Source: Nemertoderma westbladi (taxonomy: Eukaryota; Xenacoelomorpha; Nemertodermatida; Nemertodermatidae). Taken from it: 27,810 nt of DNA. The notes below the pieces were generated by a model. That model was not told where the DNA came from, made no database searches, and worked only from the letters and a program-made list of their open reading frames with translations. The stretch is from positions 1-27,810 of the forward strand of contig JAUCBJ010007846.1 of assembly GCA_032718475.1 (NCBI GenBank). Direction: 5' to 3'. This document shows positions 1 to 11,146 of the stretch, piece by piece. Position 1 is the first letter of the stretch, and each line of letters begins with the position of its first letter. Position numbers and translations under genes: made by a program.

Positions 1-530
1 TGTCGGGTTATTTCTCGTTATTCCAATATAATAATTCATCAACAAATATAATGAATAACCGACAACAAATAGCAGTATGCAATATTCACAAAGCCAGTTA
101 TGCAGTACTGCAGTATGCAGTGATTACGAAATTGCAGAGTGTTTGTTTCGTCAGTTAAAGGATATATGTCCTTGTAATTAAACCTACTAGTGTTGAGCTA
201 AAAAGCAGAAAGCACAAAACACTAAAAAGCCGTTCTTTCGTGGCTTTGAAAAACTCGTGACTACTGCTCTATACGAGGATACCAACTCCCTTATTCCACG
301 AAGCTCCCGTTCAACACAGAGAAAGAGCAGTGAGATAGGAAATTTTCAGTTCAGTACTCTGTGATTGGTCAAAATCAAGGCTAACTCAAAATTCTATTGG
401 GAGATACAAAAACAAGGCTATGACGCAACCTCCCTAGGCTTGTTGGCCGATTAAACAGAGCCCAGATGCCTGCGTACAGCAAATCAGCCAATAAGCTGGT
501 AACTTGCACTATTTTTAGCTGTAGATCACT
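1..530. other. Unassigned left edge, possible remains of a BEL LTR/leader
   Basis: No coding frame is recognisable. Bases 1-13 and 53-64 form an imperfect inverted repeat (TGTCGGGTTATTT against GAATAACCGACA) with a loop of about 39 bases. Bases 89-120 are rich in GCAGTA/TGCAGT words. The stretch lies directly upstream of BEL copy 1, so it could be its LTR and leader. It shows no visible similarity to the probable 3' LTR of BEL copy 2, so that is inference only. Confidence 0.3.
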
Positions 531-2438
531 TTGAGAGTATTCTTAGCGACTGGGGGGGAACTGGCCAACAAGGCAAACGAATCAGTTATCCCACAAAAGC
601 TTTTACAGTTATCCCCAATGGTATATCTGAAGCAACGAAGGACAACAGGCCGGACAGGCGGACCGCACCCAACGGGAGAATCTGTACAACATCCTTTGAA
701 CCCATTGGAAGCACAGGCAATGGGAATGGCTATGCTAATCGATGCGCTCAAAACCAGAATCGAGCTACCACCCATAGAGCCATTTAAATTCAACGGAAGT
801 AGGCTGGAAGAATACCTGCAATTCCGGCGCATGTACAGCAACGAGATATAAACTAAGAACCTGACGCAGTGCCAAAAATATCTACAGGTATACACAGGAG
901 GCCCAGCGTACGACATCGTGAGGCAGTATCAGGGCATCGAGGGCGGCTTCACAACTGCATGGCGGGCCCTAGACAGGGAATACGGACACCCAGCCAAGAT
1001 CATCCGGCAGACCCTAAGGGGGATAACATCAGGTGGCCTACAGGATAACCCTGTTAGCATAAAGACCTTCGCGACCAAGGTTGAAAAGGCGTTAATCGTG
1101 CTGAAAACGCTAGACGCGCCATACGAACTCAACGCATCTAATAATATCACCACGATAGTGCAGGCACTGCCAATCTGGCTGCGCAATAAATGGAGAAAGA
1201 TCGCCTTCTCCACCCGGGAGAAGAAAGGTGCGGAACCGGGCTTAGAGGAAATGTCGAACTTCCTCAACTACGAAGCAGAGTTAATCACGGACCCAGTCTA
1301 CAGCGAGGATAGTCTGGGGAAGGCGCCGAGGGCCGAGTACAACAGGCCGAAGCCAGAGCATAACGCGGCAAATGCGTTGCCAAAATTAAGACAATCCCTA
1401 CCATACGCGGCGACACAGGGGACTGCAAGTCCACAGATAGCTGGAAGTGGGTCCAGACTGTGGCACGAACAGGGACAAAATAACAACATGAACAAATATA
1501 ACCCCAACACACCCAGTAGGCCAAACTCAAATAACCAAAACACTAAACCGGTAGACGTAAACCTACGCGCAATACATGTAGGGTTATATAGGGAATGTTA
1601 CAACCCAGAATACAAATGTCAATTGCATAAAGACAGAACCCATAAGACCATGGACTGTAAGCATTGGCAGGCATTACCCGAACAAGAACAAAAAGCCTAT
1701 GCGGATAAGAATGGAATTTGTCACCGATGTGTGATAGGAGGACACAAGGTTGAAGAGTGTAAGGAGACACCAGTAAGATTCGGTCAAGGCAAACGTCAAA
1801 CAATGGTGACAAGCACCATATGGGCGAAGAAAAGAGGAACGGTACTACTCGGGGTAGTACCAGTGAGGGTGATAGGGGAAGGCGGTCGATCAGTAACCAC
1901 GTTGATGCTGGTCGACAGTGGAGCATCCTTCACATTGGTGGAGAATTGGGTGGCCGAAGAGATAGGACTAAAGACGAGGCCAAGTAGGATGGCGGTAACA
2001 ACCATCTCCAGCAAAGATTAGGTCCTGGAGATGAGGACGGGACGGTGTGAGATAGCAGCGATAGCACCGGGATGCGATTATGGGGCGACCATCGACCCCA
2101 TCCAGGTAATAGAATCGATCAACATCAATGCCAGGCGACCAACCAACATCGAGGTCGAACAATACAGATTCCTGGACAACATCGATTTCTCGATACCGGA
2201 GGTGGACGTCAGAAAGGTATCCATCATAGTGGGAATGGATTGCCCGAGGGCCCACGAGAGAATGCAAACGGTCTTCGGCGAAGACAGACAGCGTGACCCG
2301 GTGGCAATTCCCACACCATTCGGTGGACGCTAACCGGCCCAATCAAAACCAATAATCCATTCAGTGTGTCCGAGACTTCAGGGTGCATGGTGCCAGGGAC
2401 TGTTGAGGAGGTAGAGGAGAAACCAGAGACGGGCGATG
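531..2438 (+). pseudogene. BEL/Pao retrotransposon copy 1, broken gag-protease region
   Basis: The translation is clearly homologous to the gag-protease part of BEL copy 2 (5541-7560), from about 618 onward. It has the Pao-type gag segment (EEYLQFRRMYSNEI), a CCHC zinc knuckle around 1720-1761 (CHRC...H...C) and the aspartic-protease motif DSGA near 1914-1925. It cannot encode a working product. There is an in-frame TAA at 849-851 and an in-frame TAG at 2019-2021 where copy 2 has a Glu codon. A one-base deletion near 2326 leads to TAA at 2331-2333. Compared with copy 2 it lacks six bases near 868 and retains nine bases near 957. RT, RNase H and integrase are absent, because the element is interrupted at 2449 by a LINE fragment and not recognisable afterwards. 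The start is the first codon of the open frame, not a proven gag start. Confidence 0.85.
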
Positions 2439-2439
2439 G

Positions 2440-2448
2440 GGGGAGACA
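2440..2448 (+). repeat. Target-site duplication, left copy (LINE scrap A)
   Basis: GGGGAGACA precedes the LINE fragment and recurs at 2725-2733 straight after its (TAG)n tail. The identity may extend one G further left. Confidence 0.75.
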
Positions 2449-2724
2449 AGAAATCGCCTCCGCTTTGCAGGACATTGCTTTCGCCGTGAGGACCAGCCTG
2501 TGCATAATCTTGTACTTTGGCAGCCTCATGGAGTGAATAAGCATGGTGGACAGCCCATGACTTTCTTGAGAAGCATCTTAAAAGACACTGGCCTTGAAGA
2601 TGCGGATGATCTAGCAAATGTCATGGGTGATAGGGAGTTGTGGCAGTGCAATTTTGTTGACAAGCCGGCACAGCATTCATAAAAATGCAGCTGCAAAGCA
2701 GCATGCCGATCCTAGTAGTAGTAG
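2449..2724 (+). mobile_element. RTE-like LINE, 5'-truncated 3' end (scrap A)
   Basis: A 276-bp fragment encodes the extreme C-terminus of a LINE ORF. Its frame runs from 2449 (RNRLRFAGHCFRREDQ) to a TAA at 2680-2682 and matches in type the C-terminus of the LINE at 2958-5178 (RRLRFSGHCWR). After 31 non-coding bases it ends in (TAG)4 at 2713-2724. Severe 5' truncation, a short trinucleotide tail and a 9-bp target-site duplication are what target-primed reverse transcription of an RTE-clade LINE leaves. The protein differs enough from the 2958-5178 copy to be another subfamily. It sits inside the BEL copy 1 sequence and is therefore younger than that insertion. Confidence 0.8.
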
Positions 2725-2733
2725 GGGGAGACA
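2725..2733 (+). repeat. Target-site duplication, right copy (LINE scrap A)
   Basis: GGGGAGACA follows the TAG tail directly and repeats 2440-2448. Confidence 0.75.
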
Positions 2734-2957
2734 GCTAGAAGTGGAAGCAACTAGAGGCGATGGGATGGAACTAGGATGTTCCTGGCAAGTATCGTTGTGA
2801 GGGTGGAGGAGAGTGGACGGCGAGATCTCCGGAGGAGTGTCTGGAGGAGTGTCCGGAGGAGACGCCGGTCCGGTTAAGAGGGATACCGAAAGGGAGGTCG
2901 AGTAAGAAGACAAGGTGGAAAGGGAGAGGATGTGAGAAGATTAGACCAGGGGCAGAG
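2734..2957. other. Unassigned purine-rich stretch between two LINEs
   Basis: The + strand is strongly purine-rich. Around 2829-2862 a 12-bp word of the form CYGGAGGAGTGT is repeated about 2.5 times in tandem. It follows the target-site duplication and so may be continuing BEL copy 1, but I could not match it to copy 2. No gene is seen. Confidence 0.4.
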
Positions 2958-5178
2958 ACTACTACTACTAGGTCGAGCGAACTCGGACAGTGGAAATGAG
3001 ATCCTTCCAGGCTTCCCGATTCTCCATAGTTGTCGCAATTTCGTTTCTCCCAAGTTCAGTATCCCTTTCAAGTTGATCTATATATGTTATGGCAGGTCGT
3101 CCACGACTACGCTTTCCATGAGTTGGTTGCCAGAGAAGTAGATCTGGTATGACCTCGTCTTTACTTCGCCAGCAGTGCCCACTGAATCTTAATCTGCGTT
3201 CACGGAGGGTGGTTGATACAGGTGGTATTGTACCATAAAGCTCGGCGTTTGTCATGTGTTGTCTCCAGCTGATGTTTAGGGCTGCCCTTAGTAGTCTTGT
3301 GTAGCAACCATCAATTCGTTGTTCAAGTGATTTAGTCAGTGTCCAGGTCTCACCCCCGTATAAAAATACACTTTCCACTGTGGCTCGAAAGAACTTAGTC
3401 TTCAGGTGCCTGGAGAGATCTGATTTCCAGATGGTATCCATTTTTGATAGAGCTACCCAAGCCTTTGCTTTCCTTACTTCTATGTCCTTTTTGCTACTCT
3501 CTATCCATGATCCAAGGTACTGGAAGTCATCGACCTTCCTTAGTTGATTATTATCAATGGTTGTCAAGTTTCCATCAACATTAAAGGTCATGAATTCGGT
3601 CTTGGTAGAATTTATATACAATCCAACCTCCTTAGCAGCCCTCTCCACTTTATTTAGTAGAAGCTGTGCATCTGCTAGCGTATTAGAGAGCAGGGCGATG
3701 TCATCCGCAAAGTCGGTGTCTGTGACTGTAGTTGCCGGATATCTACTACTTCTACGTTCTTGAAGTGTGAATCCCAGATCTTCACCCTTTGTGGCCGTCC
3801 TCATTGCGTAATCCAGCACAATTACAAATAGTAATGGTGCTAATGTGTCACCTTGCAGTACGCCAGCCAGGATTGAGAAAAACTCAGTTTCACCATCTGG
3901 TGAGAGTACCTGCGCTTCTGTGTCACAATATAACAATCCAATGCCAGCAACAATTACTTCTGGTATTCCATAAGCTCTTAGGATTTCAAGCATTTTACCT
4001 CTATGGATGGAGTCGAATGCCTTCTTGAAGTCCACAAAAGTCATGACTGCGGGGAGATTCTTTGACTTAATTCCTTCAATCAGTCTCCGTAGTGCAAGTA
4101 TCTGAGCTATTGTTGATCTACTTGGTCGAAATCCGTTTTGGCTCTTACGCAGTAGTTTCTCTATGTGAGGCCTAATCCTATATAAAATCATTTTATTGTA
4201 TATTTTGGCAGCTACCACAAGCAGACAGATCCCACGATAGTTTGTTGGTATGCCGAGGTCTCCTTTCTTGGGGAGAGGCTTTAGTTGACCTTTAGTCCAA
4301 ATTGGTGGTGGCTTTTCCCCTTTTAACATCCGGTTGCAAACATTCAATAATGGTCTATTTAGCACTCCGGTTTTCCATACCTCCGCTGGGATATCATCTA
4401 ATCCACTCGCTTTATTATTGGACATGCTTTTAATGCTTCTTTGGAGTTCGGCTGGTGTGAAGTCCCCTGTTTCTATAGGTAGTGTCTTGTCATATATTTT
4501 CCTTGTAGGGCTGACCTCGATGTTTGGTGGCTGCCCAAGCAAGTTGCTGAAATGATTTTTCCACTTCCCAACACGTTCTTTAGGACTATCGGCTTTGAGG
4601 CGCCCCTTTGCACAACTTTTCTGACCAGATACCTCATTTACAGTTTGCCAGGTAAGTCTTGATTGGTGCTGTATGTGAGCAGTTGTAATTGCTTCAGTTT
4701 TATCCTGTATGTACTTTTCCTGGCTGATGTTGTAGGCCAATTTAAGATCGTCCTTAGCTTTCTCAACCTTGTTAATGTTTTCAGTTGTTGGTTGTTCGGT
4801 TTTAACTTTGTAGGCTATCTTAAGATCTTCTCTCTTACAAGTAACCTCAGAGTTTTGCCATGGCACATACTGTTTTCGTTTAGGTTTCTGGGGGATATGC
4901 CTCTTAGCTGATTCCTTGTGGGCTGTTATTATATTCTGGTATATTGAATCGGTGGACTGGTCTTCATCCATTGACTGAAGTGCTTCAAAGCGGTTTTGAA
5001 CTTCTACTGTATAAGCATCCCTTACAGCATTGTCAGTTCTGAGTTTCTCCCAGTCATAGTTGATTTGCTTGCTTGTCCTGGGTTTGCTGGCTCTCAAACT
5101 GAGTCTGATCTCTGCAGTGACAATTCTGTGGTCCGAACCAATTAGGTTGAACGAGCTGTATGCCTCGCAGTTGATCAT
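2958..5178 (-). mobile_element. RTE-like non-LTR retrotransposon (LINE B), 5'-truncated, RT frame open
   Basis: The minus strand carries about 2.2 kb of LINE sequence with no internal stop. It begins with the last part of an AP-endonuclease domain (SDHRIV at 5119-5136). A linker follows, then reverse transcriptase with the motif-A aspartate in FVDFKKAFDS (Asp at 4030-4032), LQGDTLAPLLF, and the catalytic FADD box at 3700-3711. The C-terminal part has YGGETW, RLRFSGHCW and HGKRSRGRPA signatures. The frame reads straight into the (TAG)4 tail at 2958-2970, whose first TAG is the stop, so there is almost no 3' UTR. That and the trinucleotide tail fit the RTE clade; the clade call is from motif style and was not tested by alignment. 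Most of the endonuclease is missing, so this copy is not autonomous. The frame continues upstream into inverted BEL sequence in a non-BEL frame, a chance fusion. No target-site duplication was found. Confidence 0.85.
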
Positions 5179-5511
5179 GGAATATTGGTTTTGATTGGGC
5201 CGGTTAGCGTCCACCGAATGGTGTGGGAATTGCCACCGGGTCACGCTGTCTGTCTTCGCCGAAGACCGTTTGCATTCTCTCGTGGGCCCACGGGCAATCA
5301 ATCCATTCCCACTATGATGGATACCTTTCTGACGTCCACCTCCGGTATCGAGAAATCGATGTTGTCCAGGAATCTGTATTGTTCGACCTCGATGTTGGTT
5401 GGTCGCCTGGCATTGATGTTGATCGATTCTATTACCTGGATGGGGTCGATGGTTGCCCCATAATCGCATCCCGGTGCTATCGCTGCTATCTCGCACCGTC
5501 CCGTCCTCAAA
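5179..5511 (-). mobile_element. Inverted BEL/Pao fragment, near-identical to copy 1
   Basis: Read on the minus strand this is almost the same DNA as 2031-2355 on the plus strand. It shares the one-base deletion near the word CATTCGGTGGACG and the following TAA. The differences I saw are a four-base duplication (GATT) near 5299 and a few substitutions. It abuts the 5' end of LINE B on one side and the truncated 5' end of BEL copy 2 on the other. It covers the protease-to-RT linker and cannot make a product. Confidence 0.85.
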
Positions 5512-5540
5512 CGGTACCAGCACAGCAGCATGACTACAGC

Positions 5541-8534
5541 ATGCAAGGACATAACATATACCCAGGGGAGGGGAGAATTATTGCGGATAGGTGTATGGGC
5601 CCCAATATATTAACATCAACCCCAGTACCAAACATACCGGGGGGGGGGGGGGGGGGGCAGGGTGACATTCCCCCATCACAATATCAACAATATACCCCAA
5701 TAGGAGTAAGAACATCGAACCCCTTGGACGAGAATAGATCGTGCGACACAGAAATATGGAGAGGGCCGCTACCCCCTATGATATATCCAAGTCAGAGGAA
5801 AGCGACAGATAGGACGAACGGACCGCACCCAACGGGAGAACCTATACAGCACCCATCGAACCCATTGGAAGCGCAAGCGATGGGGATGGCCACGTTAATC
5901 GATGCACTAAAGACCAGGATCGAGTTACCACCCGTGGAACCATTCAAAGTCGATGGAAGTAGGCCGGAAGAATACCTACAGTTTCGGCGCACGTATAGTA
6001 ATGAAATATTAACAAAGAATTTGATGCAGGCGGAGTGCCTAAAGTATCTGCAAGTATATACAGGGGGCCCAGCATACGACATCGTGAGGCAATACCAAGG
6101 CATTGAGGGCGGCTTCACGACGGCATTAGACAGGGAATATGGGCACCCGGCCAAGATCATCCGGCAGACCCTGGGAGGTATAACATCGGGTGGCCTACAG
6201 GATAACCCCGTTAGCATAAAGACATTCGCTAACAAAGTCGAGAAGGCGTTAATCGTGCTAAAGACGCTGGACGCACCATACAAACTCAACGCGTCTAACA
6301 ATATCACTACGATAGCGCAGGCACTACCGATTTGGCTGCGCAATAAGTGGAGGAAAATTGCTTTCTCCACTCGAGATAAGAAGGGTGCGGAACCAGGTTT
6401 AGAAGAGATGTCGAGCTTCTTAAACTATGAAGCTGAACTTATAACGGACCCAGTCTATAGCGAGGATAGCCTGGGAAAGGGACCAAAGACCGATTATCAC
6501 AGGCCGAAACCAGAGCACAACGCGTCAAACGCATTGCCAAAGCTCAGACAGTCACTGCCGTACGCAGCAACGCAGGGGACTACCAGTCCACAAGTAGCCG
6601 GGGGTAAGACCACATCATGGAACGAACAGGGGAAAAATAACAACACAAATAAACATAACCCCAGCACGCCCAGTAGGCCGAACCCAAACAATAAGAATAG
6701 TAGGGACTTTGGTACAAATATAAGTGCGATATGTAACGCACTTTATAAGGATGGCTACAACCCAAAGAGCAAATGCCAACTACATACAAATGCACTTCAT
6801 CAGACCATGAACTGCAGGTATTGGCAAGCGCTGCCCAGGGAAGATCAGGTAGAATACGCGAGAAGAAATGAAGTCTGCTCGCGATGTGTGATGAGTGGAC
6901 ATAGAGCTAACCAATGCAAAGAAACGCCAATTAAGTTCGGTCCGAGTAAAGGACAGACAATGGCAACGAGCACCGTAGTAGCGAGGAAGAGAGGAACGGT
7001 ACTATTAGGGGTAGTACCAGTAAGGATAATCGGGGAAGGCAATCGATCAGTAACCACACTGATGCTGGTCGACAGTGGTGCAGCCTTCACCTTAGTAGAG
7101 GATTGGGTGGCCGAAGAGATAGGATTGAGAACGAGGCCAAGTAGAATGGCAGTAACAACCATCTCCAGCAAAGATGAGGTTCTGGAGATGAGGACCGGAC
7201 GGTGCGCGATAGCAGCGATAGCACCGGGATGCGACTATGGGGCGACCATCGACCCCATCCAGGTGATAGAGTCGATAAATATTAACACCAGGCGGCCAAC
7301 CAACATCGAGGTCGAACAATATAGATTCCTGGACAGTATCGACTTCTCAATCCCAGAGGTGGACGTCAGGAAGGTATCCATCATAGTAGGAATGGACTGC
7401 CCGATGGCCCACGAGAGAATGCAAACGGTCTTTGGCGAAGACAGGCAGTGTGACCCGGTGGTGATATTAACACCATTCGGGTGGACGCTGAGTGGCCCAA
7501 TCAGAAGTAAGATACCATTTAGGATGTCGGAGACATCAGGATGCATGTATGCGGGAACTATGCGAGAAATGGGAGATGAGGGAGTGGAGGAGCAGCTCAG
7601 GAGACTGCTCAGGCAGGATTTTGAGGGATTAAAGGAGACTGGGGTCGGAACTTCGGTAGAAGACAAGCAGGCTTTACAAAGTGTAAAGGAATCGATGACA
7701 TGCGATGAGGGGCGGTATACCATAGGAATGGTATGGAAGCTACCGAAGCTACCGTTACCCGACAATAAAGGGATGGTACTCACGAGGCTTCGTAAGTTGA
7801 AGCAGACGCTAAAACGGAGCCCCGAGAAGAATGAGTACATTCACAAGACAATCAGAAAGTATGTCGAGAAAGGATGGGCCGTGGAGTTACCGGTCGACAA
7901 TCCAAACACGGACAGGACCTATTACCTGCCACTCCACGTGGCTCTAGACCCGAAGAAAGGTAAACTGCGGATGGTAGTTGACGCATCGGCCAAGACCAAC
8001 GGCAAATGCCTAAACGATTATCTGCTGGAGGGTCCCAACATCTACAACTCAGGGATCGAGGTCCTACTCAGATTCAGGAATGGTAAACACGCTTTCACCT
8101 GCAACATCGAAGGCATGTTCAACCAAGTCCGTGTAACGGAAGAGGATAGCGACAGCCAGCGCTTCCTATGGTACCACGGCGGTGAGGAACCGTCGACCAT
8201 ACCAATGTATAAGATGATAGTACAGAATATGGGAGCCAAGTCATCATCGTTTACAATGACTATGGCCGTAAGAGACACGGTAGAAGGGAAGGAAGATAAA
8301 TTCAGCGCCAAAGCCGTCAATATGATTCGACGAGGTTTCTATGTAGACGACGGGATGGAGTCTGGAAATACGGTTAAGGAACTACTGGACACGGGGCGCG
8401 AGGTTCGCGACATCCTAAAAGGATCCGGGTTCAACCTAACCAAGTTCCAATCCAGCTCGCAAGTGTTCATGAAAACCATAGAGGACAGGAGGCCAGAGTC
8501 GACCATGGATAATCCCACGACAGCCAAGGGATAG
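5541..8534 (+). pseudogene. BEL/Pao copy 2 gag-protease-reverse transcriptase (disrupted)
   Basis: The open frame runs from an ATG at 5541 to TAG at 8532-8534. It remains open upstream of 5541, but that part is inverted BEL DNA, so 5541 is my choice of gag start. Gag follows with a run of glycines from a 19-G tract (5639-5657), the conserved EEYLQFRRTYSNEI segment, and a CX2CX4HX4C zinc knuckle at 6876-6917. A related Cys/His cluster (CQLHTNALHQTMNC) lies just before it. The protease has DSGA with its Asp at 7071-7073. RT has YVDD at 8340-8351. In the motif-A position, where BEL/Pao RTs normally carry Asp, codon 8103-8105 is AAC (Asn, in CNIEGMFNQV). The in-frame stop at 8532 ends translation before RNase H. 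Either change alone should block retrotransposition. Confidence 0.85.
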
Positions 8535-8537
8535 GAC

Positions 8538-9059
8538 ATGGTGAACAAGAGAGTGGAGTCCCAGCAGAAGGCACTAGGGATCGTGTGGAACCGAGAGACA
8601 GACGAGTTAAAATACCAGTTGAGCCAGGAGGGCGCAGGTATCCACACAAAGAGGGGCTATGTGTCGTATATAGCGAGGATATACGATCCCCTAGGCCTAG
8701 CATCCCCATTACTAGTCACGGGGAAACAGATACTCAAGAGAGTGTACAAATTAAAGGACGAGTGGGACACAGAGATCCCGGAAGAGATTAGCAAGCAATG
8801 GAGCAAGTGGACAGAGAGTTTAGAGCAGATGGGAACATACAGCATGCCACGTGTATGTTTCCCGGATGGGGACATGACGAATCTGGATTTACACATGTTC
8901 TCCGATGCGTCATTAGAGGCATACGGAGCGGCACTCTACTTAGTACAACGAGAGGGGGCTTACAAGCCCAGACTCGCATTCAGCAAAGCGAAGTCGACGC
9001 CACCAGATTCAGCATCAGTTCCAAAAACTCGAGTTGACAGCTGCGAGATCAGGAGTTAG
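8538..9059 (+). pseudogene. BEL/Pao copy 2 RT-RNase H segment after the stop
   Basis: This continues the same frame directly after the TAG at 8532-8534. It holds the end of the RT region and the start of the RNase H-like domain, with MFSDAS (Asp at 8904-8906) and LAFSKAKS. The frame is lost at a run of five A (9023-9027), where one extra base shifts it, and it ends at TAG 9057-9059. The downstream frame at 9034 overlaps it by 26 bases. Confidence 0.8.
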
Positions 9060-10953
9060 GGCCACAGCCTACTTAGTGGACGCTATTCCCAACATAGTGG
9101 AAACACACTACTGGACAGATTCCATGGTAGTGCTTGGTTGGCTACATAACGAAAGGACGAGATACCCTATATTCGTCGCAAATAGGGTGGATGAAATAAG
9201 GGCAACCACAGAGTTAGGAAGGTGGCACTACTGCCCAACGGACGAGAACCCAGCGGACTTGTTATCGAGGGGCGTGGCACGCCACACTTTCTTGAAGAAG
9301 GAAGTATTGTGGCAGCATGGGCCGCAATTTCTGAACGATAAGACAGCCTGGCCGCCGATGAGAAAGGTGGACCCGGGCGCAGAACAAGTAGCGTTAGAGG
9401 AGGAGGGAGTAGATTCAGAAGGTGAGGAGATATACAGCCAGATGGTGAGGGAGATAAGGGACGTGCAACCGAAACCGGAAGAACTGTGCGATAACCCAAC
9501 GGACAAACTCCTTAGCTACAGCTCTAGCTGGTATAATACCAAGAAGTTAGTGGCGTACTGGAGAGCCTTCGGGGACTTCCTTAGGGGAATCGGTAGAGAT
9601 ACAAAGGGTAAAATAACCGTCGATCTGGTGGGGGCGGCCAAAGCCGTCATCCGCTACGAACAGAGGAAGAACTACGGCGACGAGGTCGAATGCGTCGGTA
9701 AACAACAGCATCTCCGACGGGACAGCGAGCTGATCGCACTGTCACCACAACTCAATGATGACGGGATCCTAGTAATGAACTCTAGGGTGTTGAACAATAA
9801 CAGTATTGTCATCCCACCAAAGCCCATCATCATTCCCAATGGATCACCGATAGTCCATCAGATCATCTGGGACTCCCATAAGTCGATATTGCACGGGGGC
9901 ACCAACCGAACCCTCACGGAGATACGAAGCACCTTTTGGGTCAAACAGTTGAGAAAGAAGGTAAAGGCGGTAGTGGGGCAGTGCCAGACCTGCCGACGAG
10001 CTAAGAAGGAGCGGGCCATACAGGAAATGGCGCCACTACCGGCCAGTAGAGTAAGACAGCACGACCCGCCATTTACGCATTGCGGTGTGGATGTGTTCGG
10101 GCCGATAAAGATCAAGGTGATGCGGCACACGGAGAAGCGCTATGGCATCATCTTCGTATGTAACAACACACGGGCGGTAGGGATAGAACTCGCCCAAGAT
10201 GCAACCGCATCAGCATTCATTAATGCTCTAGAAAGGTTCAGAGACCGCAAAGGTGGGATGATTGCAGTAATATATTCTGACAGCGGAACCAACTTTGTGG
10301 GGGCGGAGAACGAGATGGCGGATGCCTTGGATATCCTGGAAGGGGAAGAAGTCAGGGCTGCCATGAGAAGACAACAGGTGAAGTGGGAGAGGAGGATGCC
10401 ATATGCTCCGCATACTCTAGGATGCGTCGAGAGACTAGTGGGTAGTTCCAAGTGTCTGATGACGAAATTGATGAACACCCACATGGTAACAGAGGACGTG
10501 CTGAGGACAGTACTAGCAAAGTGCGAGGGTATCATTAATAGCAGACCGCTATATCCAGAAAATGATGACCCGGAGTCATTAGACGTGCTGACGCCTAGTC
10601 ACTTTCTAATGGAGAGGCCAGCGACCATCGACATGCGGGGTGTAGACCCAGACGATATACACTCCCGACAGAGTTGGAAAGTCGCTAAAGCGATAAGCGC
10701 AGAGTACTGGAGGAGGTGGGTCGAGGAATATCTACCCACGCTCCATAGGAGAAGCAAGTGGAGGAACACGAACAGAGAGCTAAAGGAGGGTGATCTGGTG
10801 ATCGTCACAGACGATACCATCATCAACAACCAATGGCGGTTGGCGAGAGTTGTGGGCACTTACTCCGACGAGGACGGAAGAGTCCGATCGGTAGAAGTGC
10901 GGATAGGTGGGAAGATAGGAGCGAAAGATAGAAAGACCTATAGAGGGCTGTAG
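9034..10953 (+). pseudogene. BEL/Pao copy 2 RNase H remainder and integrase
   Basis: This is the frame after the one-base shift, open to TAG at 10951-10953. It starts in the RNase H region (ETHYWTDSMVVLGW, then YCPTDENPADLLSRG). Next is an integrase zinc-binding motif (HKSILH ... CQTC). The integrase core has Asp at 10090-10092 (GVDVFGP), Asp at 10279-10281 (YSDSGTNFVGA) and Glu at 10429-10431 (GCVERLV), so the catalytic triad is present. The C-terminal segment (WRRWVEEYLPTLHRRSKW ... GDLVIV) is the type found after the integrase core in Pao elements. This piece has no stop, but no start codon or upstream frame would let it be expressed as a normal polyprotein. Confidence 0.85.
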
Positions 10954-11018
10954 GCAAATGCTGCCTACTAGAGGGAGCACCTTAGACGAGTAGAGTTTAG
11001 TCGTCCAAGTTTTGGACT

Positions 11019-11026
11019 GAGGGGGG
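11019..11026 (+). promoter_or_regulatory. Probable polypurine tract before the 3' LTR
   Basis: GAGGGGGG lies 65 bases after the integrase stop and is followed at once by TG, the usual first bases of an LTR. This position and composition fit a plus-strand primer site. No second LTR is available to prove it. Confidence 0.5.
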
Positions 11027-11146
11027 TGGGATTGAGGGCGAGACGCCCTTCCCACACATAAAATATAAAAAAAATAATAATAATAAATAAAGAAAGAGTA
11101 GGTAGGCAGATGGAAGTTAGCAAGAGTTAGGCAGATAGTAAGAGTT

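Noticed and set aside
1-530. 5' LTR of BEL copy 1
   Set aside because: Position fits, but I saw no similarity to the probable 3' LTR of copy 2 and no clear TG...CA limits or primer-binding site, so it was not called.
5181-5523. N-terminal extension of the LINE B protein
   Set aside because: This part of the frame is inverted BEL sequence read in a non-BEL frame, so the fusion is fortuitous.
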